The position numbers were made by a program, and so were the translations under genes. From Halorubellus litoreus (GTDB taxonomy: Archaea; Halobacteriota; Halobacteria; Halobacteriales; Natrialbaceae), in contig NZ_JAZAQL010000003.1 in assembly GCF_037081675.1 (NCBI RefSeq), positions 310,001 through 374,000 of the forward strand: 64,000 nt of DNA, given 5' to 3'. Position 1 is the first letter of the stretch. Each line of letters begins with the position of its first letter. The notes beneath the pieces are model-generated. The model was given only the letters and a program-made list of their open reading frames with translations, did not search any database and was not told the DNA's origin. Below, one piece after another: positions 24,021-32,664 of the stretch.

Positions 24021-25376
24021 ATGAGCGCGATACTCGGGTCCGTGGACGCGACGCGTGGGCCGCCGACCGCCGTACCGCTCCGGCACGTGGTCGTCGCGCT
24101 CGCGTTCCTCGTCGCCGGCGTGCTCGTCGGCGCCGCGGACGCGGCCGGTGCGGTTCCGGGCGTAGCGCACCTCGCGCACGTCCACCTCCTGTTCGTCGGC
24201 TGGATCGCGATAACCATCCTCGGTGCGATGACGCAGTTCGTCCCCGTGTGGGCGGGCACGACGCTGTACTCGCGACGCCTCGCGAACCTCCAACTCGTCC
24301 TCGTCGGGGGTGGCGTGGCGACGTTCGCGGTGGCGTTCGCGACGACCTCGTGGTGGCTCCTACTCGCCGGCGCGCTCGCGATGTGGCTGGGGTTCCTCGC
24401 GTTCGCGTACAACCTCGCGCGGACGCTCCTGACCGTCGACGACCCGGGGACGACCGAGGGCCACTTCGCGGTCGCACTCGTGGCGTTCGTCCTCCTCTCG
24501 ACGCTCGGCGTCCTCATGGCCGGGAACTACGCGACCGGCGTCCTCGCCGCGCTCGGCGTCGACCAAGCCGCCGCTCGCGGCGCGCACGTCGCCCTCGCGG
24601 TGTTCGGTGCGATTCTCACGACGGTCTACGGCGCGCTCTACCAGCTCGCGCCGATGTTCACGCAGTCCGACCTCGACGCGCTCGACCACCGCTGCCGCCG
24701 CGTCGAGTCGGTCGCACATCCCGTGGGCGTGCTCGCGCTCGCCGCCGGTCGATTCGCGGACGCCGTCGTCGTCGCCCGAATCGGCGGTGTCCTCGTCGTC
24801 CTCGGCGCGTTCACGTTCGCCGTCGTCTTCGCGCGTCGGCTCTGGCACGCTCGCGTCGAGCCCGGTGCCCTCCAGCGCCGGTACGCCGTCGCCGCGCTCG
24901 CGCTCGCAGCCTGGGCCGCCGCCAGCGCCCCGGCGTGGCTCTCGGACCCGACGGCGCCCGACGCGCTCCTCGGCGCACCCGACGTCGGCCCGCTCCTGCT
25001 CGTCGCAGCAGTCGGGTTCGTCGTCGCCGGCACGAGCTATCACGTCGTCCCGTTCCTCGTCTGGGTCGAACGCTACAGCGACCGCCTCGGGTACGAGCCC
25101 GTGCCGAGCATCGACGACCTCTACGACGCGCGGGTCGCGCGCAGCGAACTCGCGCTCGTCGTCGTCGCACTCCTCGGCGCGCTCGCCGCCAGCGTCCTCA
25201 CAGTCCCCGACGCGCTCGTCGCACTCGCCGGAACGCTCGCCGCCGTCGGCGTGCTCGCGTTCGCCGGCAACCTCGTCGGCGTCGTCCACCACCACGCCGC
25301 CCGCGGCGTCCACGCCGTCGTCCTCGGTGCGCTCGCGCCACGACGAACCCGCGGCGAGGTCGATACCGACCGCTAG
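24021..25376 (+). CDS. Polytopic membrane protein resembling haem-copper oxidase/NO reductase subunit I
   Basis: 451 aa with about 12 hydrophobic helices. HLAHVHLLFVGWIAITILG (His50, 53, 55) followed by AMTQFVPVW resembles haem-ligand helices of cbb3/NorB-type subunits. Other intramembrane histidines are in RGAHVALAVFGAILTTVYG, GTSYHVVPFLVW and VVHHHAARG. It is shorter in conserved blocks than a catalytic oxidase subunit and the copper-site pattern is not evident. It could be a haem-binding sensor or an NO-related protein. Adjacent to the nitrate-respiration island but on its own promoter. Confidence 0.5.
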   Translation: MSAILGSVDATRGPPTAVPLRHVVVALAFLVAGVLVGAADAAGAVPGVAHLAHVHLLFVGWIAITILGAMTQFVPVWAGTTLYSRRLANLQLVLVGGGVATFAVAFATTSWWLLLAGALAMWLGFLAFAYNLARTLLTVDDPGTTEGHFAVALVAFVLLSTLGVLMAGNYATGVLAALGVDQAAARGAHVALAVFGAILTTVYGALYQLAPMFTQSDLDALDHRCRRVESVAHPVGVLALAAGRFADAVVVARIGGVLVVLGAFTFAVVFARRLWHARVEPGALQRRYAVAALALAAWAAASAPAWLSDPTAPDALLGAPDVGPLLLVAAVGFVVAGTSYHVVPFLVWVERYSDRLGYEPVPSIDDLYDARVARSELALVVVALLGALAASVLTVPDALVALAGTLAAVGVLAFAGNLVGVVHHHAARGVHAVVLGALAPRRTRGEVDTDR

Positions 25377-25388
25377 AACGGCAACCCG

Positions 25389-25540
25389 AACCTGCCTAGC
25401 GTTAGACCGCCGCCTCGAACCTGCCTAGCGTTAGAACGCCGCCTCGAACCTGCCTAGCGTTAGAACGGCGACTCGAACCTGCCTAGCGTTAGAACGGCGA
25501 CTCGAACCTGCCTAGCGTTAGAACGGCGACTCGAACCCGC
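25389..25540. repeat. 29-bp tandem repeat of a gene end
   Basis: GAACCTGCCTAGCGTTAGA recurs with a strict 29-bp period (anchors 25391, 25420, 25449, 25478, 25507, then a diverged copy at 25536). On the minus strand each unit encodes the end of the gene at 25518 (FESPF or a near match, then TAA); four to five extra copies lie outside the gene. Confidence 0.95.
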
Positions 25541-26144
25541 CTGCAGGCGACGACTCGCCGTCGCGTCCGCCGTCCGCACTCGCCGTCGACGGTGCGTTCG
25601 CGTCGACGCTCCGGGGGTCTAACTCGGCGAGCGCGGCGTTGATGCGCGCGCTCTCCTGGTGCATGCCGTCGACGCGAACGACGACCACGTCGAACTCGTG
25701 GCGCTCACCGAGGCCGTTCCACGCCCGGAACGCGCCGGTCGCGAGCTGTTCGCTCTGCGGACAGAACTCGGTCGTCGGCGTGAACTCCGCGCGGAGGACT
25801 CGCGTCGGCGCCGCGTCGTCGCCCTTCACGGTGGCGTCGTCCGCGGACTCGTCGCCGTCGTCCGCGGTGCCATCGGCGCGACGGACCTCGGTCCCGTACC
25901 GGAACCCGGCGTCGGGATGCCGGCGGTCGCGGTTCAGTCGCGCGAGGTTGTACCCGAACGTCACGTCGTAGACGCCGCGCTCCTCGAAGAGCTCGGCTGC
26001 CAGCCGATGCACGGCCAGGTGCTCGTCGCCGACGAGGACGTCGACGTCGCCGAGGAACGACCCCGGGTCGGGGAGGTGCGCCGGTTCGAAGACGTCCGCG
26101 CGGTCGAACGTGTCGTCGTCGCGCTCGCGGCCGATACCGAACAT
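25518..26144 (-). CDS. Unknown protein beside the nar operon
   Basis: 208 aa from ATG 26144 (MFGIGRERDDD), preferred because residues upstream are Arg-rich and non-typical. Recognisable blocks: DVDVLVGDEHLAVHRLAAEL, YDVTFGYNLARLNRDRRHP, FTPTTEFCPQSEQLATGAF, FDVVVVRVDGMHQESARIN. The single Cys in TPTTEFCPQ resembles the reactive-Cys loop of MIP18/DUF59 Fe-S assembly proteins, a weak similarity. Divergent from the nar operon, so possibly coregulated. A low-complexity acidic insert (DDGDESADDATVKGDDA) interrupts it. Confidence 0.6.
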   Translation of the reverse strand: MFGIGRERDDDTFDRADVFEPAHLPDPGSFLGDVDVLVGDEHLAVHRLAAELFEERGVYDVTFGYNLARLNRDRRHPDAGFRYGTEVRRADGTADDGDESADDATVKGDDAAPTRVLRAEFTPTTEFCPQSEQLATGAFRAWNGLGERHEFDVVVVRVDGMHQESARINAALAELDPRSVDANAPSTASADGGRDGESSPAGGFESPF

Positions 26145-26519
26145 ACTTCCATGTCGTGTGCCGTCGAGCACGGGCGTTCCGCCGAAGATGTTCGCCGAGA
26201 GACCGACGGGGTCTCGCTCCCGACGTCTACCCGTAGGTGGTCGAGAAACCCGCGGACGGCACAGTCGTTCGAGCACCCGACGAGCGCACGACCACGCGTG
26301 AGCGCTTATAAAACACCGCGATAGTGCGGTCCCATCTCCAACACCCGACGGCAGCGAGTGTACGAACGCACGCAGGACGTCGCGCCACCCGGCCCTCACG
26401 CGTCACGACCGGACACGAGTCCGGTGTGAGGGCGTCCGAGGGCGGCGCGACGAGGACCACCACGTCGCACTGACGTGGTCGCGGACCGCTCGCCAACCAC
26501 CAATGACACACTCAGACCT
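26145..26519 (+). promoter_or_regulatory. nar promoter and structured leader
   Basis: 375 bp without a gene. GCTTATAAAA (26304-26313) is the best TATA box in the window. ACCGC/GCGGT (26315-26330) forms a dyad directly after it. Start of transcription would be near 26338, leaving a leader of about 180 nt with two hairpins: CCGGAC-ACGA-GTCCGG (26409-26424) within an outer CCCTCAC/GTGAGGG stem (26393-26432), and CCACGTC-GCACT-GACGTGG (26460-26478). These may be regulator sites or RNA structures. Confidence 0.6.
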
Positions 26520-27110
26520 ATGGACAGACGAACGCTCGTAATCGTCCTCGTGGTGCTCGCCGTGCTCGCGCCGACGTGGTACGTCGCGGCGCACGGCGAA
26601 CCGCCGAGCGAGGAGATACGCATCGACCACAGCGTGAACGAGATACGGCCCCTCGAGGGGTTCGTCGACACCCCGAACAAGCTCTCGCCGAGCCAGGTCG
26701 GCGTCATCGTGTGGGTGGCGCTGCTCGCGCTCGTCGCCCTCCTGGCGTTCTTCCACCGCTTCATGAACGACGCCGCGCGGCCAGATGCCACCGAGCCCGC
26801 GACGACCGACGTCGCCGCCGCCGACGGCGGCACCGAGACGACGTTCCCGTGGCTCGCCACGCGCGACCGCTGGGTCGTCGAGTACCACGCGCCGAGCGAC
26901 GCCATCGAAGGCCTCGTCGCGATGGGCGGCCTGACGGTGCTCGCGATCACGTTCGCGGCGCTGTTCACCGCCGAGTACCTCACGCTCGCCCGCACCCAGT
27001 TCTTCGGCATCTACGTCTTCGGGATGTTCATGAGCCTCACCGGGCTCACGGTGTCGTACTACGCCTGGTTCATGCCGCACGTCGAGGTCGCAGAACGGAG
27101 GGATCACTGA
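26520..27110 (+). CDS. First gene of the nar operon, membrane protein
   Basis: 196 aa. An N-terminal membrane helix (TLVIVLVVLAVLAPTWYVAA) starts after Met-Asp-Arg-Arg. A short external loop (HGEPPSEEIRIDHSVNEIRP) follows, then helix 2 (VGVIVWVALLALVALLAFF), an acidic loop and two more helices ending FMPHVEVAERRDH. The fold of the first half recalls cytochrome oxidase subunit II anchors, without copper ligands. Its TGA overlaps the ATG of the Rieske gene. Expected to belong to the Rieske/cytochrome b electron-donating module; the role is inferred. Confidence 0.7.
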   Translation: MDRRTLVIVLVVLAVLAPTWYVAAHGEPPSEEIRIDHSVNEIRPLEGFVDTPNKLSPSQVGVIVWVALLALVALLAFFHRFMNDAARPDATEPATTDVAAADGGTETTFPWLATRDRWVVEYHAPSDAIEGLVAMGGLTVLAITFAALFTAEYLTLARTQFFGIYVFGMFMSLTGLTVSYYAWFMPHVEVAERRDH

Positions 27111-27862
27111 TGACTGAAGACAACCACGCGGACGCGCCGGAACCGACTCGCGAACACCTCCTCGACCAATCGTACCCCCGCCCGGATGGCGAGGACGCCG
27201 ACGGTAGCGCGTTCGCGTCGAGCGAAGGCGGCGACTGCGACGCGTGCCCGCACGGCGACGGTTCGAGTATTCAGCCGAGCATCTACCAGCGATTCTGGCA
27301 GGACGCTCGCGCCGAACTTCGCCGCCGGGACTACGCGAAGGTCCTCGCGACCGTCGGCGGGTTCACCGCGCTCGGCAGCCTCGTCGCGCCCGTCTCGGGG
27401 CTGACGCAGGTGTTCGACCGCAAGTACGAGGGCCCCGTGTACTCCGACGGCATCGCGCTCGTCGACGCGGACGGGAACCGCATCGAGGAGGGCCGGCTGA
27501 AGCCCGGCGAGCAACTGACGGTGTTCCCCGAAGCTCGGCCGGGCATCGAGGACGCGCCCACCATCCTCGTGCGGTTCGAGGAGGACGTCTACGGCGGTGA
27601 CGTCAAGGGCGAGTACACGGTCGGCGGGTACGCCGCGTTCTCGAAGGTGTGCACGCACGCCGGCTGCATGGTCGCGGACCGCGACGGCGACGTCCTCGTC
27701 TGCCCGTGTCACTCCGGGCGGTTCGACCCGACCACGGGCGCGAGCGTCGTCGGCGGCCCGCCGCCCCGCGGCCTCCCGCAACTCCCCATCACGGTGTCGA
27801 GCGACGGCTACCTGGTCGCCACCGGCGACTTCGACGCGCCAGTCGGCGCGGGAGGTGGGTAG
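27110..27862 (+). CDS. narB: Rieske iron-sulfur protein of nitrate reductase
   Basis: 250 aa. CTHAGC and CPCHSG (about 182-204) are the two ligand loops of a Rieske 2Fe-2S cluster, with PPPRGLPQLP after them. ELRRRDYAKVLATVGGFTAL is a Tat-type anchor (RRxYxK) about 70 residues in, after an acidic tail, so the cluster domain should lie outside the membrane. It passes electrons from the cytochrome b to NarGH. Symbol follows the Haloferax mediterranei usage as I remember it; treat it as provisional. Confidence 0.88.
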   Translation: MTEDNHADAPEPTREHLLDQSYPRPDGEDADGSAFASSEGGDCDACPHGDGSSIQPSIYQRFWQDARAELRRRDYAKVLATVGGFTALGSLVAPVSGLTQVFDRKYEGPVYSDGIALVDADGNRIEEGRLKPGEQLTVFPEARPGIEDAPTILVRFEEDVYGGDVKGEYTVGGYAAFSKVCTHAGCMVADRDGDVLVCPCHSGRFDPTTGASVVGGPPPRGLPQLPITVSSDGYLVATGDFDAPVGAGGG

Positions 27863-27864
27863 CG

Positions 27865-29313
27865 ATGTCGCGACTCGAAGCCGCCTACGAGTGGGCGGAC
27901 TCCCGGCTCGACCTCGACGACGCCAGCGACTACCTCGGGAAGGCGTTCCCCGCCGAGGACTCGTTCCTCCTCGGCGAGGTCGCGCTGTTCTGCTTCCTCG
28001 TCCTCGTCTCCACCGGCGTCTTCCTCGGGTTCTTCTTCGAGCCGAGCACGACCGCCGTCGAGTACGAGGGCAGCGTCGCGCAGTACCAGGGCGAGGAGCT
28101 CCCAGCGGCGTTCAAGAGCGTCCTGAACATCACGTACGACGTCCCGTTCGGGATGCTCATCCGGCGGATGCATCACTGGGCGGCGCACCTGTTCGTCGCC
28201 TCCATGGCGCTGCACATGCTGCGCGTGTTCTTCACGGGCGCGTACCGGAACCCCCGCGAGCCGAACTGGCTCGTCGGGACCGGACTGGCCGGAATGTCGA
28301 TGTTCGCGGCGTACACGGGGTACGCGCTCCCGTTCGACGAGTTCGCGAGCACCGCGGTCGGCATCGGCTTCAACGTCGCGAAGTCCATCCCGCTCGTCGG
28401 CGACCCGCTCGCGCAGATCGTCTTCGGCGGGTCGTTCCCGTCGAGCGCGACCATCCCGCGGTTGTTCTTCCTGCACGTGCTCGTCATCCCGGTCGTCATC
28501 GCGGGCCTCATCGGCGTCCACATGCTCATCCTCCTGAAACAGAAGCACACGGAGGCCCAGCGCGACGAGGACGTCGTCGGGCCCGAACCGGCCGCCGCGA
28601 GCGACGGGGCGACCGGCGGCGACGCCACCGCCAGCGACGGCGGGACCGCGACCAGGGTCGACCGCGACGACGACACCGTCGTCGTGGGGCTGCCGGCGTT
28701 CCCGAACCAGACGGCGGTGAGCGCGGTCGTGTTCTTCCTGACGATGGCCACCCTCTCGCTGCTCGCGGGATTCCTCCCGGTGCACAACATCGCGGAGTAC
28801 GGCCCGCAGGATCCGGCGTCGACGCCGAGCCTCATCATGCCGGACTGGTTCCTCATGTGGGGGTACGGGTTCCTGAAGCTCACGCCGTCGTGGCTGAGCT
28901 TCGACGTCCTCGGCGTCCACGTCAGCTCGGAGTTCGTCGGCGGCCTCGCGCTCCCGGGGCTCGTGTTCGCGGCGGTCGCGGTCTGGCCGTTCGTCGACCG
29001 CGAACCCGAACCCGTGCACTTCACCGCGAACCCCCTGGAGCGCCCGTTCCCGACCGCGGTCGGTATCGCGGGCGTGACGTTCGTGATGGTGGCCTCGATC
29101 GCCGGGATGGACGTCATCCTCGCCGAGATACTCCACACGTCGACCGCCGCACTGAAACCGTACCTCATCGCGGCGCTCGTCCTCGTCCCCGCGACCGCCG
29201 GAACGGTCGTCTACGCGACCCTCGGCGGGTTCCGGGACGACGAAAGCGACGAAGGAGATGACGGAGGGACCGACGCAGACGCGGCCGAGGACGCGGAGGT
29301 GGACGATGACTGA
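27865..29313 (+). CDS. narC: Cytochrome b of the nar electron-donating complex
   Basis: 482 aa. A full-length cytochrome b: four N-terminal helices with the haem His pairs (RRMHHWAAHLFVASMALHML; PRLFFLHVLVIPVV...GVHML) and a C-terminal part with PDWFLMWGYGFLK, matching the PEWY-type Qo loop (here PDWF). An acidic insert of about 45 residues joins the two halves. GGAGGTG at 27851 is a strong Shine-Dalgarno site, unlike most genes here. Acts as quinol oxidase with the Rieske protein, in the membrane. Symbol provisional as above. Confidence 0.88.
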   Translation: MSRLEAAYEWADSRLDLDDASDYLGKAFPAEDSFLLGEVALFCFLVLVSTGVFLGFFFEPSTTAVEYEGSVAQYQGEELPAAFKSVLNITYDVPFGMLIRRMHHWAAHLFVASMALHMLRVFFTGAYRNPREPNWLVGTGLAGMSMFAAYTGYALPFDEFASTAVGIGFNVAKSIPLVGDPLAQIVFGGSFPSSATIPRLFFLHVLVIPVVIAGLIGVHMLILLKQKHTEAQRDEDVVGPEPAAASDGATGGDATASDGGTATRVDRDDDTVVVGLPAFPNQTAVSAVVFFLTMATLSLLAGFLPVHNIAEYGPQDPASTPSLIMPDWFLMWGYGFLKLTPSWLSFDVLGVHVSSEFVGGLALPGLVFAAVAVWPFVDREPEPVHFTANPLERPFPTAVGIAGVTFVMVASIAGMDVILAEILHTSTAALKPYLIAALVLVPATAGTVVYATLGGFRDDESDEGDDGGTDADAAEDAEVDDD

Positions 29314-29503
29314 CGCGACCGCCGACCGCACCGTCGCGCTCTCGGCGCGCCGGTACCGCTGGCTCGACCGCATCACGAAGCTCGCGGGCGTCGCGCTCGT
29401 CGCGCTCGGCCTGGAGACCGGCGGCAGCACGCTCGCAGGTATCGCGTACGCGACGCTCGGCGTCGCGCTCGGACTAGCGACCGTACTCGTCAACGAACAA
29501 TGA
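29306..29503 (+). CDS. Small nar-operon membrane protein
   Basis: 65 aa. Overlaps cytochrome b by 8 bp and narG by 4 bp (ATGA), so it is tightly coupled. Polar start (TDATADRTVALSARRYRWLD), then two hydrophobic segments (LAGVALVALGLETGGSTLAG, ATLGVALGLATVLVNEQ). No cofactor residue is visible. Might be a small stabilising subunit. Confidence 0.7.
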   Translation: MTDATADRTVALSARRYRWLDRITKLAGVALVALGLETGGSTLAGIAYATLGVALGLATVLVNEQ

Positions 29504-32500
29504 CCGACCACGAACACAGCGACGACCAGCGCAACGAAAGCGAGAACGACCGACCCAGCGACGACCAGCGTAACGAAAGCGAGAACGACCGACCCAGCGA
29601 CGACCACCGCACCGGCGACGCAACCAGCACGGATGGCGGCGTGCGCGACACGACCGACGACGCGGTGCCCGACGACGCGGCGAGCGACGGCCTCGGCCTC
29701 GTCCGACGCGACTTCCTGAAGGGCCTCGGCGTCGCGTCTGTGGTCGGTGCGTCCGGCCTCGGGGTCGCGGACGACCTCGCGGAGATGACCGGACTGGAGG
29801 TCGTCGACGACCCCATCGGGTCGTATCCGTATCGGGACTGGGAGGACCTCTACCGCGAGGAGTGGGACTGGGATTCGAAAGCCCGGTCGACGCACTCCGT
29901 GAACTGCACGGGGAGCTGCTCGTGGCAGGTCTACACCAGGAACGGCCAGGTGTGGCGCGAAGAGCAGGCTGGCGACTACCCGCGGTTCGACGAGAGCCTC
30001 CCGGACCCGAACCCGCGGGGCTGCCAGAAGGGCGCGTGCTTCTCGGACTACGTGAACGCAGACCAGCGCGTCACGCACCCGCTCCGGCGCGTCGGCGAGC
30101 GCGGCGAAGGGAAGTGGAAGCGGGTGTCGTGGGACGAGGCGCTCACGGAGATAGCGGAGGAGGTCGTCGACACCGTCCAGGACGAGGAGTACGACGCAAT
30201 CAGCGGGTTCACGCCCATCCCCGCGATGAGTCCCGTGAGCTTCGCGTCCGGGAGTCGACTCGTGAACCTCCTCGGTGGCGTCAGTCACTCGTTCTACGAC
30301 TGGTACAGCGACCTCCCGCCGGGCCAACCCATCACGTGGGGGACCCAGACCGACAACGCCGAGAGCGCGGACTGGTACAACGCCGACTACATCATCGCGT
30401 GGGGGTCGAACGTGAACGTCACGCGCATCCCGGACGCGAAGTACTTCCTCGAAGCCGGGTACGACGGCGCGAAGCGCGTCGGCATCTTCACGGACTACAG
30501 TCAGACCGCCATCCACTGCGACGAGTGGATCGGGCCCGAGCCCGGCACCGACACCGCGCTCGCGATGGGGATGGCCAGGACCATCGTCGACGAGGACCTC
30601 TACGATGAACCGCACCTGAAGGAGCAGACCGACATGCCCCTCCTCGTGCGCGAGGACACCGGGAAGTTCCTGCGCGCGAGCGAGGTCGCGGGCCTGGAGG
30701 TGGACGCGGACCGCCCCGACCAGGTGTTCGTCATGCAGGACGCCGACGGCGACCTCCGCACCGCGCCCGGAAGTCTCGGCGAACGCGACGGCAAGAAGGA
30801 CCCGGACGCGAGCATCGAACTCGACTTCGACCCGCAGCTATCGGTCGAGCGCGACGTCGACACCGCCGACGGCGGGACGGTGTCGACCCGGACCGTCTGG
30901 CTGAACCTCCAGGACGAACTCGCGAACTACGACCCCGACACCGTCAACGAGATCACGGGCGTCGGTCGCGAGACCCACCAGGAGATCGCCCGCGAGTTCG
31001 CCGAGGTCGACCGCGCGAAGATCATCCACGGGAAGGGCGTGAACGACTGGTACCACAACGACCTCGGGAACCGCGCCATCCAGCTCCTCGTCACGCTCAC
31101 CGGGAATCTCGGCCGGCAGGGCACCGGGCTCGACCACTACGTCGGCCAGGAGAAGATCTGGACGTTCCACGGCTGGAAGACGCTCTCGTTCCCGACCGGG
31201 AGCGTCCGCGGCGTCCCGACGACGCTATGGACGTACTATCACGCCGGCATCCTCGAGAACACCGACCCGGAGACCGCGGCGAAGATAGAGGAGGCCATCG
31301 AGAAGGACTGGATGCCGCTCTACCCGAGCGAGCGCGAGGACGGGTCGCGGCCCGACCCGCGAATCATGTTCTGCTGGCGCGGGAACTACTTCAACCAGGC
31401 GAAGGGGAACGTCGCCGTCGAGGAGGAACTCTGGCCGAAACTCGACCTCGTCGTCGACGTCAACTTCCGGATGGACTCCACCGCGCTCAACAGCGACATC
31501 GTGCTCCCGGCGGCGAGTCACTACGAGAAGCACGACCTGAGCGTGACGGACATGCACACCTACGTCCATCCGTTCACGCCCGCGGTCGAACCGCTCGGCG
31601 AGTCGAAGACGGACTGGCAGATCTTCCGCGAGCTCGCCGCGAAGATACAGGCGGTCGCCGAGGAACGCGGCGTCGACCCGGTCGACGACCGGAAGTTCGA
31701 CCGCGAGATCGACCTGCAGTCGGTCCACGACGACTACGTTCGCGACTGGCTCGACGAGGAACCCGGCGCGCTCGCCGAGGACAAGGCCGCTGCCGAGTTC
31801 ATCCTCGAACACAGCGAGGAGAGCAATCCCGAGGGCAGCGACGAGCAGTTGACGTTCGACGACGTCGAGGAGCAGCCCCGGCGGCTCCTGACCGCGGGCG
31901 ACCACTGGACGAGCGACATCGAGGACGGCGAGGCGTACACGCCCTGGCAGGACTACGTGCAGGACAAGGAGCCGTGGCCGACGTTCACGGGCCGCCAGCA
32001 GTACTACATCGACCACGACTGGTTCCTGGAACTCGGCGAGGCGCTCCCGACGCACAAGGACGCCCCGGTATTGCAGGAGAAGTCCGAGTACCCGCTCGGG
32101 TACAACACGCCCCACAGCCGCTGGTCGATCCACTCGACGTGGCGGGACAACTCGAAGATGCTGCGCCTCCAGCGCGGCGAACCCACCGTGTACCTGAACC
32201 CGGAGGACGCCGAGGAGCGCGGCATCGAGGACGGCGACACCGTCCGCGTCTACAACGACCTCGACAGCGTCGAGGTGCAGGCGAAGATCTACCCGAGCGG
32301 CGAACGCGGCACCGCGCGGCACTACTTCAGCTGGGAGCGCTTCCAGTACCCGGACAGGAAGAACTTCAACTCGCTCGTCCCGATGTACATGAAGCCCACC
32401 CAACTGGTGCAGTACCCGGAGGACACGGGCGAGCACCTGTACTTCTTCCCGAACTACTGGGGGCCGACCGGCGTGAACAGCGACGTCCGCGTCGAGGTCG

Positions 32501-32664
32501 AGAAGGTCGCGAGCGGGTCGAACACCAGGAGCGCGGCGGACGTCGTGAACAAGGACGCGTCGTCGCTCGGCGAGGACGCGCTCGCGGACCGCTCGCTCGA
32601 CGACGAGTCGGACGCCGACGGGCCACTTGCGGAGGTCCGGAAACTCCTCGGAGGTGACGATTGA
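29500..32664 (+). CDS. narG: Respiratory nitrate reductase catalytic subunit, Tat-exported type
   Basis: 1054 aa. VRRDFLKGLGVA (Arg69-Arg70) is a Tat signal, so the enzyme should work outside the cell membrane, as in archaeal pNar. HSVNCTGSCSW (His about 131, Cys 135, 139) plus a later Cys in KGACFSDY bind the FS0 cluster. SADWYNADYIIAWGSNVNVT is the NarG block that carries the Asp ligand of molybdenum. The Mo-bisMGD fold continues to a C-terminal dinucleotide-binding region (NPEDAEERGIEDGDTVRVYN). The 69 residues before the signal contain a repeated 13-residue segment (SDDQRNESENDRP). Confidence 0.95.
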   Translation: MTDHEHSDDQRNESENDRPSDDQRNESENDRPSDDHRTGDATSTDGGVRDTTDDAVPDDAASDGLGLVRRDFLKGLGVASVVGASGLGVADDLAEMTGLEVVDDPIGSYPYRDWEDLYREEWDWDSKARSTHSVNCTGSCSWQVYTRNGQVWREEQAGDYPRFDESLPDPNPRGCQKGACFSDYVNADQRVTHPLRRVGERGEGKWKRVSWDEALTEIAEEVVDTVQDEEYDAISGFTPIPAMSPVSFASGSRLVNLLGGVSHSFYDWYSDLPPGQPITWGTQTDNAESADWYNADYIIAWGSNVNVTRIPDAKYFLEAGYDGAKRVGIFTDYSQTAIHCDEWIGPEPGTDTALAMGMARTIVDEDLYDEPHLKEQTDMPLLVREDTGKFLRASEVAGLEVDADRPDQVFVMQDADGDLRTAPGSLGERDGKKDPDASIELDFDPQLSVERDVDTADGGTVSTRTVWLNLQDELANYDPDTVNEITGVGRETHQEIAREFAEVDRAKIIHGKGVNDWYHNDLGNRAIQLLVTLTGNLGRQGTGLDHYVGQEKIWTFHGWKTLSFPTGSVRGVPTTLWTYYHAGILENTDPETAAKIEEAIEKDWMPLYPSEREDGSRPDPRIMFCWRGNYFNQAKGNVAVEEELWPKLDLVVDVNFRMDSTALNSDIVLPAASHYEKHDLSVTDMHTYVHPFTPAVEPLGESKTDWQIFRELAAKIQAVAEERGVDPVDDRKFDREIDLQSVHDDYVRDWLDEEPGALAEDKAAAEFILEHSEESNPEGSDEQLTFDDVEEQPRRLLTAGDHWTSDIEDGEAYTPWQDYVQDKEPWPTFTGRQQYYIDHDWFLELGEALPTHKDAPVLQEKSEYPLGYNTPHSRWSIHSTWRDNSKMLRLQRGEPTVYLNPEDAEERGIEDGDTVRVYNDLDSVEVQAKIYPSGERGTARHYFSWERFQYPDRKNFNSLVPMYMKPTQLVQYPEDTGEHLYFFPNYWGPTGVNSDVRVEVEKVASGSNTRSAADVVNKDASSLGEDALADRSLDDESDADGPLAEVRKLLGGDD
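29517..29600. repeat. 39-bp in-frame repeat in the narG N-terminus
   Basis: GACGACCAGCG-type units start at 29521, 29560 and (partial) 29599. The period of 39 bp keeps the frame and codes DDQRNESENDRPS twice, ahead of the Tat signal. Confidence 0.9.

Noticed and set aside
25389..25540. Possible CRISPR array
   Set aside because: Units are directly abutting with no unique spacers, and no cas gene is in the window.
27808..30615. 935-codon minus-strand open frame opposite cytochrome b and narG
   Set aside because: No recognisable motif, and the plus strand encodes well-defined subunits here.
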